The position numbers and the translations under genes were made by a program. A stretch of 64,000 nt of DNA. Source: Chloroflexota bacterium. GTDB taxonomy: Bacteria; Chloroflexota; Anaerolineae; Aggregatilineales; Phototrophicaceae. Within the stretch, counting starts at the first letter, position 1, and every line of letters begins with the position of its first letter. The notes beneath the pieces were generated by a model. It saw only the letters and a list, made by a program, of their open reading frames with translations. It made no database searches and was not told the origin of the DNA. Below are positions 8,376-16,445 of this stretch, one piece after another. Location of the stretch: NCBI GenBank assembly GCA_016223085.1, contig JACRPS010000010.1, positions 124,001 to 188,000 of the forward strand, written 5' to 3'.

Positions 8376-9061
8376 TGGCTTACATCCTGGCAGTAGACGA
8401 TGACCCTGAAGTTCTGGCGACCCTGGGGCGCGTGCTGGAACGGGAAGGGTTTGAAGTCGGGCTGGCAAAATCAGGGCTGGAGGCGCTGCCGCTGATCGAA
8501 CGGCGCGCGCCGGAATTGCTGATTCTGGATATTGTGATGCCGGGGATGGATGGCATCACGTTATGCCGGCAACTCCGGCACGACCCGCGCTTCACGGCGC
8601 TGCCCATCCTGTTCCTGACGGCGAAGGGCAGTACCGATGACATCGTGGACGGGCTGGACGCAGGCGCGGATGATTACGTCGTGAAGCCGTTTGAGATCGC
8701 CGAACTGCGGGCGCGCGTGCAGGCGCTGCTGCGCCGCAGTATCCGCGATGCCCAGTCCGACTCCATCATCCAGCTCCATGACCTGAAGCTGGATTCGGAC
8801 ACGTATCAGGTGTTTGTGAAGGGGTACAAGATTCAACTGACCTCCACCGAACACCGCCTGCTGCGCTACCTGATGGAAAACCCCAACCGCGCGCTGTCGC
8901 CGGGGCACCTGCTGCAAGCGGTGTGGGAATACCCGCCGAACACCGGCGACCCCGACCTGGTGCGGGCGCACGTGCGCAACCTGCGCGCCAAAATTGAAAA
9001 AAACAGCGACCGTAAATATATCCGTACAATTCACGGTGTTGGTTACATGATTTCAGGCTAA
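8375..9061 (+). CDS. OmpR/PhoB-family response regulator
   Basis: 228 residues. The receiver domain has the acidic pair (AVDDDPE), phospho-acceptor D52 (ILDIVMPGMDG), T82 and K104 (VKPF); a winged-helix DNA-binding domain of PhoB/OmpR type fills about 130-228 (VRAHVRNLRAKIE, RTIHGVGYM). The start ATG overlaps the kinase stop by one base (TAATG), so the kinase at 5781 is the evident partner. All residues needed for phosphorylation are present, in contrast to the paralogue at 9185. Confidence 0.93.
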   Translation: MAYILAVDDDPEVLATLGRVLEREGFEVGLAKSGLEALPLIERRAPELLILDIVMPGMDGITLCRQLRHDPRFTALPILFLTAKGSTDDIVDGLDAGADDYVVKPFEIAELRARVQALLRRSIRDAQSDSIIQLHDLKLDSDTYQVFVKGYKIQLTSTEHRLLRYLMENPNRALSPGHLLQAVWEYPPNTGDPDLVRAHVRNLRAKIEKNSDRKYIRTIHGVGYMISG

Positions 9062-9101
9062 AACGACCCTTAACCACTGGCGGCAGAATTCACAAAAAGT
9101 T

Positions 9102-9153
9102 TATATGTATCTACAGTAGGAGCACGTTTATCAGGCTATACTGTGTACATATA
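9102..9153. promoter_or_regulatory. imperfect inverted repeat in the leader of the second response regulator
   Basis: The arms 9102-9118 and 9137-9153 pair as TATATGTA/TACATATA plus TACAGTA/TACTGTG with a two-base bulge. It is the only AT-rich, dyad-symmetric block in the 123-base gap between the two regulator genes and ends 31 bases before the ATG at 9185. It could be an operator or an mRNA hairpin; I cannot tell which. Confidence 0.4.
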
Positions 9154-9184
9154 AGAATGAAACAGCCAAGGTGGATGGGCGGAC

Positions 9185-9898
9185 ATGCACAAAATCCTGC
9201 TGGTAGACAACGATGCCGAAACATTGGAGATGATTGACCAGTTACTGAAGCGGGAGGGCTACTCCGTATATCGCGCAACTTCCGGGCCGGAGGCACTGCG
9301 GCTGGTGGAATCCACAGCGCCCGACATGCTGGTTGTAAACATGCAGTTAAACGGCTTCGACGGCCTGACGCTGTGCCGCAAGCTGCGTTCCACTTCACCC
9401 ACTTCCCGAACGCCGATTCTGTTCCTGAACAACAGCGAATCGCCCTACGGCGTGGCCGACGCGCTGGACGCCGGCGGCGACGATTACCTGCGCAAGCCGT
9501 TTGCGCTGCGCGAACTGTCGGCGCGGATTCGCGCGCACCTGCGCCGAATGTCACGCCAGAGCGACGAACTGCCGCGCCTGCGCATCGTGCCGGACAGCCT
9601 GACCGTGTTTGTCAACGACCGCGAAGTGATGCTGACGCAGGTCGAGTTTGACCTGCTGCTGTTCCTGTGCAGCACGCCGAACCAGCTTCATTCAACGCAG
9701 GCGCTGCTGTCCGACGTCTGGCAGTACCCGCGCGGCACGGGCGACACGGCGCTGGTGCGCAACCACGTCCGCAATCTGCGCCGCAAGATCGAACCCGACC
9801 CGAACCGGCCCGAAATCATCCAGTCCCGGCATGGGCGCGGCTATTCGGTGCGGGCGCAGGTGGAAATTGAATCCGGGGTGATGAGCCATTCGCATTAA
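9185..9898 (+). CDS. OmpR-family response regulator lacking the phospho-acceptor Asp
   Basis: 237 residues, aligned without gaps through residue 105 with the regulator at 8375. The acidic pocket (LVDNDAE) and K104 are kept, but the phospho-acceptor position is Asn52 (VVNMQLNGFDG) and the switch Thr82 is also Asn (FLNNSE). The winged-helix output domain is intact (VRNHVRNLRRKIE, HGRGYSV). It is therefore likely an atypical, phosphorylation-independent DNA-binding regulator or a heterodimer partner of its paralogue. It is separated from the first regulator by 123 bases and followed by a strong terminator. Confidence 0.88.
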   Translation: MHKILLVDNDAETLEMIDQLLKREGYSVYRATSGPEALRLVESTAPDMLVVNMQLNGFDGLTLCRKLRSTSPTSRTPILFLNNSESPYGVADALDAGGDDYLRKPFALRELSARIRAHLRRMSRQSDELPRLRIVPDSLTVFVNDREVMLTQVEFDLLLFLCSTPNQLHSTQALLSDVWQYPRGTGDTALVRNHVRNLRRKIEPDPNRPEIIQSRHGRGYSVRAQVEIESGVMSHSH

Positions 9899-9899
9899 T

Positions 9900-9932
9900 T
9901 TGTAAGGACACGATCTAATCGTGTCCCTACAA
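9900..9932. repeat. GTAG-type palindromic repeat
   Basis: Arms 9900-9914 and 9918-9932 are complementary apart from one pair, with a three-base centre. The inner core GGACACGAT/ATCGTGTCC is shared with 808-837 and with 16399-16424. It lies directly after the regulator gene. Confidence 0.8.
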
Positions 9933-9949
9933 CCCGTCGTGTTCTCAAG

Positions 9950-9978
9950 AGGACAGGCCGCCGCGCCTGTCCTTTTTT
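9950..9978 (+). terminator. rho-independent terminator
   Basis: Nine-base-pair stem AGGACAGGC (9950-9958) / GCCTGTCCT (9965-9973), six-base loop, and a run of six T (9973-9978). It ends the two-component block before the Tad operon. Confidence 0.9.
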
Positions 9979-10062
9979 ATGGATACCCGCACCGTTCCCT
10001 CATTTTTGCACAAAACTCGTACAACTTCTTATCAGTAGCCGCACGGGGGCGGATAAACCTTG

Positions 10063-10071
10063 TGGTATGAT
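10063..10071 (+). promoter_or_regulatory. extended -10 promoter of the Tad operon
   Basis: TGGTATGAT is an extended -10 element (TG, one base, TATGAT) with no good -35 hexamer 17 bases upstream. Transcription would start near 10078, about 39 bases before the first tad gene at 10117, which has a GAGGG ribosome site. Confidence 0.45.
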
Positions 10072-10116
10072 GAAGTTGCCGACATGCGTCAACCGGTAAT
10101 CTATTGAGGGCGGGCG

Positions 10117-11289
10117 ATGCAAAAATATCTCAAAAAAATCCTGCACATTCTGGACGGCACGCCGGCGGAGTACGGACTGCGCTCGCGCGGGCAGAGCGTC
10201 GCGGAACTGGCCCTGGTCACGCCCATTCTGATCGTCCTGATTATGGGGCTGGTCGAAATCGGCTGGTTTGCCAACAATTATTTGATTCTGCTGGAAGCCA
10301 CCCGCACCGGCGCGCGCTTCGGCACGGTGCAGACCGGCCTGAATAGTCCGCTGTCGTGGAATAACGATGCCAGTCTGGTGCCGAACCAGATCAAGAAAGA
10401 CTTTTTCCCGCTGGACCCGGCGACGGAAAACCTGCGTATCGGCGTGCGGACATGCAGCGAAGTGACGCGCGACCAGCGCTTTCAGGGCTTCTACAGCCTG
10501 CTCAACTGCGTGGTGCAGCAGTCCATGAACCCACTGACGATGCACATCCACGATGAAGATTCCGACCCGCAGTACCCGGACGACATCGTAATTTCGGTGT
10601 TTGCGCTGCAACTGGTTGACCCGCGTGAACCTTTCTGGAACAGGAATAACCAGCACCAACCGGCCAAAACCAACAAACAACTGCTGGCGCAGGTGCCCGG
10701 CATTGATTCCGAGATGCCGCGCGTGGTGGTTGTTGGACGCTACCCGACCAACGCCAACGAGTGTACGGTAGACGCGGATGACCCAACCAAGGGCCGTGCC
10801 TGGGAAGACCGTGACCCGTTTGATTACATCCAGAACGGCGTGCGCGATTACGTCCTGATTGACCCCGGCCTGGCGCCCGACCCGAACATTGAGGATAACC
10901 GTATCTACCTGGAACTTTTTGGCGCCGACCCCTACAGCGCGACCGACGCCAGCAAGTTTGAGCGCCAGCGCGGCTTTGTCTACGTCGGCCAGCATCATAT
11001 TGCCGGCGCTACCGAGCCGAATGCCAACTGCATTGGTTCCGAGTGGACAATTGCCGAAGTCGAGGAATTGATTAACCTGCCAACCTACGGGCTGGATGAC
11101 GCCACCGAACGCTCGAAGCTGGCCTCCATGGGGCTGGTGCTGGTGGAACTGTACTGGCAGCACGACCTGCTGCTGAAAAACCCGGTCTTTAACCCGGTCT
11201 TCACGATTCTGGGGCCGAATACCACGATTGCGGTCTGGTCGGCCTTCCCGGTGCCTGCCGTTGAGCCGCGTATCCGGTTCCCGAAGTAG
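10117..11289 (+). CDS. TadE-like pilus/surface protein
   Basis: 390 residues. The N terminus has a basic cytoplasmic segment and then the TadE signature (RGQSVAELALVTPILIVLIMGLVE), in which a Glu precedes a single hydrophobic helix; TadE-like pseudopilins are processed by prepilin peptidase and assembled by the Tad machinery. Classical TadE proteins are around 150-200 residues, whereas this one has an extra extracytoplasmic domain of about 300 residues with few cysteines and no motif I recognise. The start has a GAGGG ribosome site. It is first in a three-gene operon with gaps of 8 and 47 bases. Confidence 0.82.
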   Translation: MQKYLKKILHILDGTPAEYGLRSRGQSVAELALVTPILIVLIMGLVEIGWFANNYLILLEATRTGARFGTVQTGLNSPLSWNNDASLVPNQIKKDFFPLDPATENLRIGVRTCSEVTRDQRFQGFYSLLNCVVQQSMNPLTMHIHDEDSDPQYPDDIVISVFALQLVDPREPFWNRNNQHQPAKTNKQLLAQVPGIDSEMPRVVVVGRYPTNANECTVDADDPTKGRAWEDRDPFDYIQNGVRDYVLIDPGLAPDPNIEDNRIYLELFGADPYSATDASKFERQRGFVYVGQHHIAGATEPNANCIGSEWTIAEVEELINLPTYGLDDATERSKLASMGLVLVELYWQHDLLLKNPVFNPVFTILGPNTTIAVWSAFPVPAVEPRIRFPK

Positions 11290-11297
11290 AGGTGCGT

Positions 11298-13949
11298 ATG
11301 AAGCCACTATTGAAACACATCCTTCGGCGTGGCCAGACCGGCCAGACGATTGTGATTCTGGCGCTGGGTTTTATCGTCCTGCTTGGCTTTGTCGGCATCG
11401 TCACCGACGTGTCACTGCTGTTTGTGCGCTACAGCACGCTGCGCCGCGCGGTGGACAGCGCGGCGGTGGCGGCTGCCGGCCAGGTGCGCCGGTACGTGCC
11501 CACCGCCGCCGAGTTGGCCCAGGTCGGCGGGGACCCGAACAAGGCCGACGGGCTGGCCTATGCCCGCAACCTGACAACCGTCAACCTGGCAGCGCGCCAG
11601 TTTATCGAGTTTTACGGCCTCAGCCCATCCAACGTGGTGGTGGAAACCTACCAGTCGCTGGACTGCGCCAACCATCCCGAACGCGACCCGGAACTGTGCA
11701 ACCCGGCGCGCAAGCTGGGGCGGGTGACGGCGCAGGTGCCGTCGCCCACCGTGTTCCTGCGGCTGCTGGGGTGGGGCACGGTGCAGTTGGAAGCGGTCGC
11801 CACCTCGGAAACCGCCGTGCTGGACGTGGTGCTGCTGTTTGACGTGTCCGAGTCCATGCTTGACAACACCACCTATGATGATTGGGACAACATTAACCTG
11901 GGCGCGCGTATCATCCCGCCCCGGATGGATAAAGCGATTGAGGCCTACGTCGCCGCTGACCCGGTCAACAACACGCCGGTGAAGTTTATTCAGTCCATCC
12001 TCAAGCTGCCGTTTAACCAGGTGATAGACAACGCCTACATTAAAAACACCCCTAACGCCTTCCGTGCGTTTATAGACCCTAATAACAACAACACTTTCAC
12101 CGAAGTTCCTCTAAACCATGATCAAGTGCCGCGCAAGACCTGCCAGATTCGCTTCTGGCCCAGCGGGCGCACTATTCCTAACGCCGATGGCAGCCTGTTT
12201 TACCAGCATCCCGATGTCGCTACCATGGGCGACGACGTGTGGCAGGAGTATGCCAAGTTCCTGGGCGACCCGTCGTATCCCAGGAGCTACAGCAACTTCG
12301 TGCCGGCCTATAACTTCTACGGCTGCTGCAACGACCCGAACGGCGACGGCAATTTCAGCGATCTGATCTGCCAGCCGTTCAGGCAGGCGCGCGACGCCAG
12401 TCTGGAATTTATCAAGCAGATTGACTTCGCGCGCGGCGACCGGGTCGCCATCGTGACGTTTGATCGCAGCGCGTCCCTGCTCCAGCCGGAACATCCCGCC
12501 GGCACCGATGTGTCGCCCATGATCGAGACGTATGCCGATGCCGTTAACATCCTGAACAAGGCGGTTGGCGTGCGCGCCGAAGAAACGTTCTACGACGATT
12601 CCAACAACGACGGCCTGTGGGATGGCTATGTCACCAATTTTGGCGATACCGTCGTGTACCGTACGGTGGATACTGGCAATCCTAAAAATGACGGTTATAC
12701 CTACTGGGATACCGCGCCGGTTGGCACGATGGTGGACTATCCGGTGAAAAGCAGCTGCCCGTACGTCAACGCGGCGCTGGTGTTTCCCAATAGCCTGTAC
12801 AGCGCGGAAACGTCGGCGCAGAACCCGTACCGCTACCCGAACTCGCTGGCGGCGCTGGTGGAGCCGATCATGCACCCGAACCTGAACGACCCGGCCTGGA
12901 AAGACGAACTGCCGCCGGAAGGGATTGGCGTGGAAGCGAACTATACCTACGAACGCCGCGCGTCCTGCGCCGGCACCAACATGGGCGCGGCGCTGCGTAC
13001 CGGTAACAACGCTCTGCTGGACCCCGACACGGTGCGCACCAACGGCGCGGTCTGGGTGATGGTCATGCTGAGCGATGGCGCCGCCGGCGCGAGCGACCCG
13101 GCCAACCGCTGGTCGCTGGCTGAAGCAGGGCGCTTCCTGACCGAGCCAAATCCGTATAACGGCACGGCAGACCTGCCGCTGACCGACCCGCAGGGACGGT
13201 TTAAGCCGATCAAGGGTGATTACGGTGTGTTCGGCGTGTGCCCGTATGGCACGGATACCAACCCGGCGGAACTGGTCGAGGATGAAAGCGGCGGCTTCCC
13301 CTACTGCGGCGATCTCGTGCCGGAATCGCGCCACTTCTGCTTCGACCCGGTGGCGCTCGACCGGTTTGGGTTCTCGGTGAACCTCGATAACCCCAACTGT
13401 GACGAAGAATTTTATGATGCGGACGACTATGCCCGCGACTGGGCCGATCACGTTGGCCTGCTCGACCCGTATCCGTACCTGGGCAACGCAGTGGAGAGCC
13501 GGTCGGATGCCCTGCTGCCGACGATCTTCACCATCGGCTTCAACCTGACGTTCAGTGACCTGACGACGATGTGCAAGGACGGCCTGATCTTCGTGTCTGC
13601 AGGTGACAATGACTACGAAAGCTGCCTGGGTGAAGAACTGCTGCGTTACATCGCCGACGTGGGCGATAACCAGCAGGTTGACACCGACTACCAGCAGGAC
13701 TGGCGCGACAACGGCCAGCCGGACCTGAACGTGTCCGACTGGGGCGTGCGCGGCCCGTGCGAGGACCCGATACCCGGCTTCAATAATCCGGCAGAAGTGA
13801 AAAACGCCGGCCAGCCGTTTTCGACGATCATCCAGCCGCGCAAGCCGGGTGAAAACTGCGGCAACTACTTCAATGCGACCGACGGCCTGGAACTGCAACG
13901 TGTGTTTGACGAAATCGCCGCCCGCATGTTCACGCGGCTGGCGCGCTAG
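11298..13949 (+). CDS. TadG-like protein with split von Willebrand A domain
   Basis: 883 residues. The N terminus is TadE/TadG-like (GQTGQTIVILALGFIVLLGFVGIVTD), followed by a von Willebrand factor A domain whose metal-site motif DVSES is near residue 181. The core strand VAIVTFD is near 383, the metal-site Thr (GTNMGAAL) near 558 and the Asp of MLSDGA near 592. The domain is thus spread over more than 400 residues by insertions. Several Cys pairs suggest extracytoplasmic disulfides. Such proteins are proposed to anchor or adhere through metal-dependent binding. ATG 11298 is preferred to GTG 11292 because AGAGGTG lies just upstream at usable spacing. Confidence 0.82.
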   Translation: MKPLLKHILRRGQTGQTIVILALGFIVLLGFVGIVTDVSLLFVRYSTLRRAVDSAAVAAAGQVRRYVPTAAELAQVGGDPNKADGLAYARNLTTVNLAARQFIEFYGLSPSNVVVETYQSLDCANHPERDPELCNPARKLGRVTAQVPSPTVFLRLLGWGTVQLEAVATSETAVLDVVLLFDVSESMLDNTTYDDWDNINLGARIIPPRMDKAIEAYVAADPVNNTPVKFIQSILKLPFNQVIDNAYIKNTPNAFRAFIDPNNNNTFTEVPLNHDQVPRKTCQIRFWPSGRTIPNADGSLFYQHPDVATMGDDVWQEYAKFLGDPSYPRSYSNFVPAYNFYGCCNDPNGDGNFSDLICQPFRQARDASLEFIKQIDFARGDRVAIVTFDRSASLLQPEHPAGTDVSPMIETYADAVNILNKAVGVRAEETFYDDSNNDGLWDGYVTNFGDTVVYRTVDTGNPKNDGYTYWDTAPVGTMVDYPVKSSCPYVNAALVFPNSLYSAETSAQNPYRYPNSLAALVEPIMHPNLNDPAWKDELPPEGIGVEANYTYERRASCAGTNMGAALRTGNNALLDPDTVRTNGAVWVMVMLSDGAAGASDPANRWSLAEAGRFLTEPNPYNGTADLPLTDPQGRFKPIKGDYGVFGVCPYGTDTNPAELVEDESGGFPYCGDLVPESRHFCFDPVALDRFGFSVNLDNPNCDEEFYDADDYARDWADHVGLLDPYPYLGNAVESRSDALLPTIFTIGFNLTFSDLTTMCKDGLIFVSAGDNDYESCLGEELLRYIADVGDNQQVDTDYQQDWRDNGQPDLNVSDWGVRGPCEDPIPGFNNPAEVKNAGQPFSTIIQPRKPGENCGNYFNATDGLELQRVFDEIAARMFTRLAR

Positions 13950-13959
13950 TGGTGGGAAT

Positions 13960-13979
13960 GCGGCCCGGCGACGGGCCGC
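13960..13979 (+). other. intercistronic GC hairpin with GNRA-type tetraloop
   Basis: A perfect eight-base-pair stem GCGGCCCG (13960-13967) / CGGGCCGC (13972-13979) closes the loop GCGA. It begins 11 bases after the TadG-like stop and ends six bases before the GAGGGG ribosome site of the next gene. There is no T run, so it is more likely an mRNA-stability or translation-ratio element than a terminator. Confidence 0.6.
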
Positions 13980-13996
13980 TTATCGAGGGGGTGTGT

Positions 13997-16324
13997 ATGG
14001 GTGACAACACCGAACGCGACCGACGACGGCGAAAAGGCCAGACACTGGCCGAATTTGCCATCACGCTGCCCATCGTGCTGCTGTTGATGTTTGGCATCAT
14101 CGAGTTTGGGCGCATCTTCCAGGCCTGGGTGACACTGCAAAACGCCGCGCGGACGGCGGCACGCTACGCCAGCACCGGGCAGTTTTACGACCGGTATCAG
14201 ATGGACTTCAGCAAGCTGGACGACCCGGATAGCCTGATCCCCTGCGTGCGCGACGAAAGTTTTGGCGGCGACCAGCGTGGCACGCAGGACACCTATAAAC
14301 CTAGTGCCGACTCCTACAGTGTCAAGGTGTACCGGGGCGGGCGGGAAAGCCTGTTCGCCACCTGGAACGATGGTCGCAACTGCGACCCGGCGCTGGAAGC
14401 GCACCAGGACATGCGTAAGGACATGGTGCGGCTGCTGTCCATCATGGAGGAGGCGCGGCGCGGCGCTTCCGGGCTGATGCTGGAGGAAAACTCGCTGGAT
14501 TTGCCCAACGACCCGACGGTGGTCGCCGGGCAGCCCTGGTACGAGGTCTGGCGGCGGCCTTACCCGCGTTCCTCCGAGCGCGGCTGGTTCCACGTCATGA
14601 TCTGCAGCACCCGCCCGATGCTGGATTCGGCCAACGGTTCAACCAGTTCGCTCAAACTGGCCACGGGAACCAGCAGCGCCACCGTGACGACACGGTTTGT
14701 GACCTACCTCGGTGACAGTGTGCTGCGCGACATGACCGACGCTGATCTGAACCCGCAGCCCATCGCGCCGGCCTGCGTGCTGAACGAGAAACTCCCGGCG
14801 AACTACGTCACCGATTTTAAGATGCTCGACAATGCCGGTATCCCGTGGATGGACCCCGGCGGCCCCGGTGACAGCGTGACGGTCATCGTGACGTTTAACC
14901 ATCCACTGATTACGCCGCTCGGCCTGGCACCGTATATCCAGATGCAGGCGCGGCGCACGGCCATCGTCGAGTCGTTCCGCGCGGCGCGGGCGGTCGGGGC
15001 GATCAACAACCCCGGCGCGGATAACCCGGCCTTTGATACGCTGGAACCGACCGACACCAATACGCCAGAGCCAACCTTGACACCGTCTGCCACCTTCACC
15101 GGCACGCCGCTGCCAACCAATACGCTGACAAACACGCCGCGTCCGCCGTTTGAATGCTCGCGCGTGAAGGCGGATACGCTGGTCATCAACGGCAATCAGG
15201 TCAGCATCCAGATCACCAACGATAATGATCTGGCGACGGTGCTGACGCGGGTGATCTTCCGCTGGCGACCTATCACGATCTTCCCGAACATGTACGTGTC
15301 GGACATGGGCGTCAACGGCATTCCGGTATGGCGCGGGCGTGATAACACCCCGCCGACGGACACCAACGCCGACAAGTCCGAGCCGCCGTTCCCGGACTTC
15401 CCGCTGACGGACGAAAGCGATCGCACGGTGGGCGCGAATGACGCGGTGACGTGGGGTGCGCTGTTCAGCGAACCGATGCGGCTGCAGGACTACACCACCA
15501 TGCACGACTACGCCGGGACGCAGTTCTACCTGCTCAACCCGACCAACGGCACCAACTGCGTGATTACGCTTGATCTGCCAACGCCGACGCCCGTGCCCAC
15601 GCGTGACCCGGCACAGCCCACCAACACCCCCACGCGCACACCGGACTGCGCCTCAAACGAACTGCGGGTGCGCTTCGTGCGCTTCGAGCAGTTTGGTCTG
15701 GTGCGGCTGGAAGTGGTGAACAACCGGACTGCGGTTGCGCCCTTCACGGACTTCACTATCCGCTGGCGGCAGGTGGCTGCCGGGGTGCTGACGTTGGCAC
15801 GGGTATCGGTCGTGGCGCCGCAGGGGTCGCCCGGCAGTGTCACGGTCTGGGACTCTAACAGCGCGACCGAGGACAAAACGCCGCCGACAACCGGTCGGGC
15901 CGAAGGCCGCTGGATTCAGAACTACACCTTCAGCCCGAACTCGATCACCCCGCTGTACATTGACTTCGATGGCATCTCGTCGCGGGTGGATTCGGTTGGC
16001 ATGTCGCCGGTAGACTTCAACGGCAGCGAGTTTATCATCGGCTGCGGTAACCCTGGCGGCGGTGGCGGCGGTGGCACGACGCCATCCGGCAAGATCATCC
16101 TCGACCAGGTGCCGACACCGCGTCCGACCAACACGCCTGGGCCAAGCCGGACGCCGGCGCCGACGTTCACGCCGTCCAAGACGCCGACCAAAGGCCCGCC
16201 GACGGCAGTACCAACCGCTGGCCCAACCAAGCCGCCGCCCACGCAACCGCCGGCGACCAATACGCCCCGTCCGCCGACGAACACGCCCATTCCGACCTTG
16301 AGCGACGGTGGCAAGTCGGACTAG
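13997..16324 (+). CDS. TadE-like protein fused to a long Thr/Pro-stalked surface region
   Basis: 775 residues. A TadE-type helix (GQTLAEFAITLPIVLLLMFGIIEF) leads to an extracytoplasmic domain (about 50-345), a first TPT-rich stalk (350-385), a Cys-flanked beta-type domain (386-527), a second stalk, a second domain of similar size (about 549-681), a Gly run and a final Thr/Pro stalk (about 705-770). Such TPTxTP stalks are common in Chloroflexota surface proteins. A stalked, pilus-associated adhesin is the most reasonable reading. Start ATG 13997 was chosen over upstream GTG codons because GAGGGG (13985-13990) is placed correctly. No FlpP, TadA, TadB or TadC gene is in the window. Confidence 0.8.
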   Translation: MGDNTERDRRRRKGQTLAEFAITLPIVLLLMFGIIEFGRIFQAWVTLQNAARTAARYASTGQFYDRYQMDFSKLDDPDSLIPCVRDESFGGDQRGTQDTYKPSADSYSVKVYRGGRESLFATWNDGRNCDPALEAHQDMRKDMVRLLSIMEEARRGASGLMLEENSLDLPNDPTVVAGQPWYEVWRRPYPRSSERGWFHVMICSTRPMLDSANGSTSSLKLATGTSSATVTTRFVTYLGDSVLRDMTDADLNPQPIAPACVLNEKLPANYVTDFKMLDNAGIPWMDPGGPGDSVTVIVTFNHPLITPLGLAPYIQMQARRTAIVESFRAARAVGAINNPGADNPAFDTLEPTDTNTPEPTLTPSATFTGTPLPTNTLTNTPRPPFECSRVKADTLVINGNQVSIQITNDNDLATVLTRVIFRWRPITIFPNMYVSDMGVNGIPVWRGRDNTPPTDTNADKSEPPFPDFPLTDESDRTVGANDAVTWGALFSEPMRLQDYTTMHDYAGTQFYLLNPTNGTNCVITLDLPTPTPVPTRDPAQPTNTPTRTPDCASNELRVRFVRFEQFGLVRLEVVNNRTAVAPFTDFTIRWRQVAAGVLTLARVSVVAPQGSPGSVTVWDSNSATEDKTPPTTGRAEGRWIQNYTFSPNSITPLYIDFDGISSRVDSVGMSPVDFNGSEFIIGCGNPGGGGGGGTTPSGKIILDQVPTPRPTNTPGPSRTPAPTFTPSKTPTKGPPTAVPTAGPTKPPPTQPPATNTPRPPTNTPIPTLSDGGKSD

Positions 16325-16339
16325 TCCAGACAGAAACAT

Positions 16340-16367
16340 GTAGGGGCGCACAGCCGCGCGCCCCTAC
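16340..16367. repeat. GTAG-ended palindromic repeat
   Basis: Arms GTAGGGGCGC (16340-16349) and GCGCCCCTAC (16358-16367) flank an eight-base centre. It has the same ends as the coding copy at 2526-2553 and lies 15 bases past the stop of the stalked Tad protein. Confidence 0.85.
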
Positions 16368-16398
16368 GGAACATTCTCGTATTGATTCACCGATGAGG

Positions 16399-16424
16399 CC
16401 GGGACACGATTGATCGTGTCCCGG
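16399..16424. repeat. palindromic repeat, possible bidirectional terminator
   Basis: Perfect twelve-base arms CCGGGACACGAT / ATCGTGTCCCGG around TG. The core GGGACACGAT is shared with 808-837 and 9900-9932. It lies between the convergent genes ending at 16324 and 16446 and may help end both transcripts, although there is no long T run. Confidence 0.75.
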
Positions 16425-16445
16425 TTGCTTCTCCGACCGAACGGT

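Noticed and set aside
10000-13898. Very long open frames on the minus strand opposite the Tad genes (435 and 595 codons)
   Set aside because: They are antisense to well-supported genes, have Arg/His/Val-biased composition with no domain pattern or signal peptide, and lack ribosome sites. This is the usual effect of GC-rich third positions.
15050-16300. Short-period repeats that might suggest a CRISPR array or VNTR
   Set aside because: They are codon-level repeats encoding Thr/Pro stalks, irregular in length and in frame, without conserved direct repeats or spacers.
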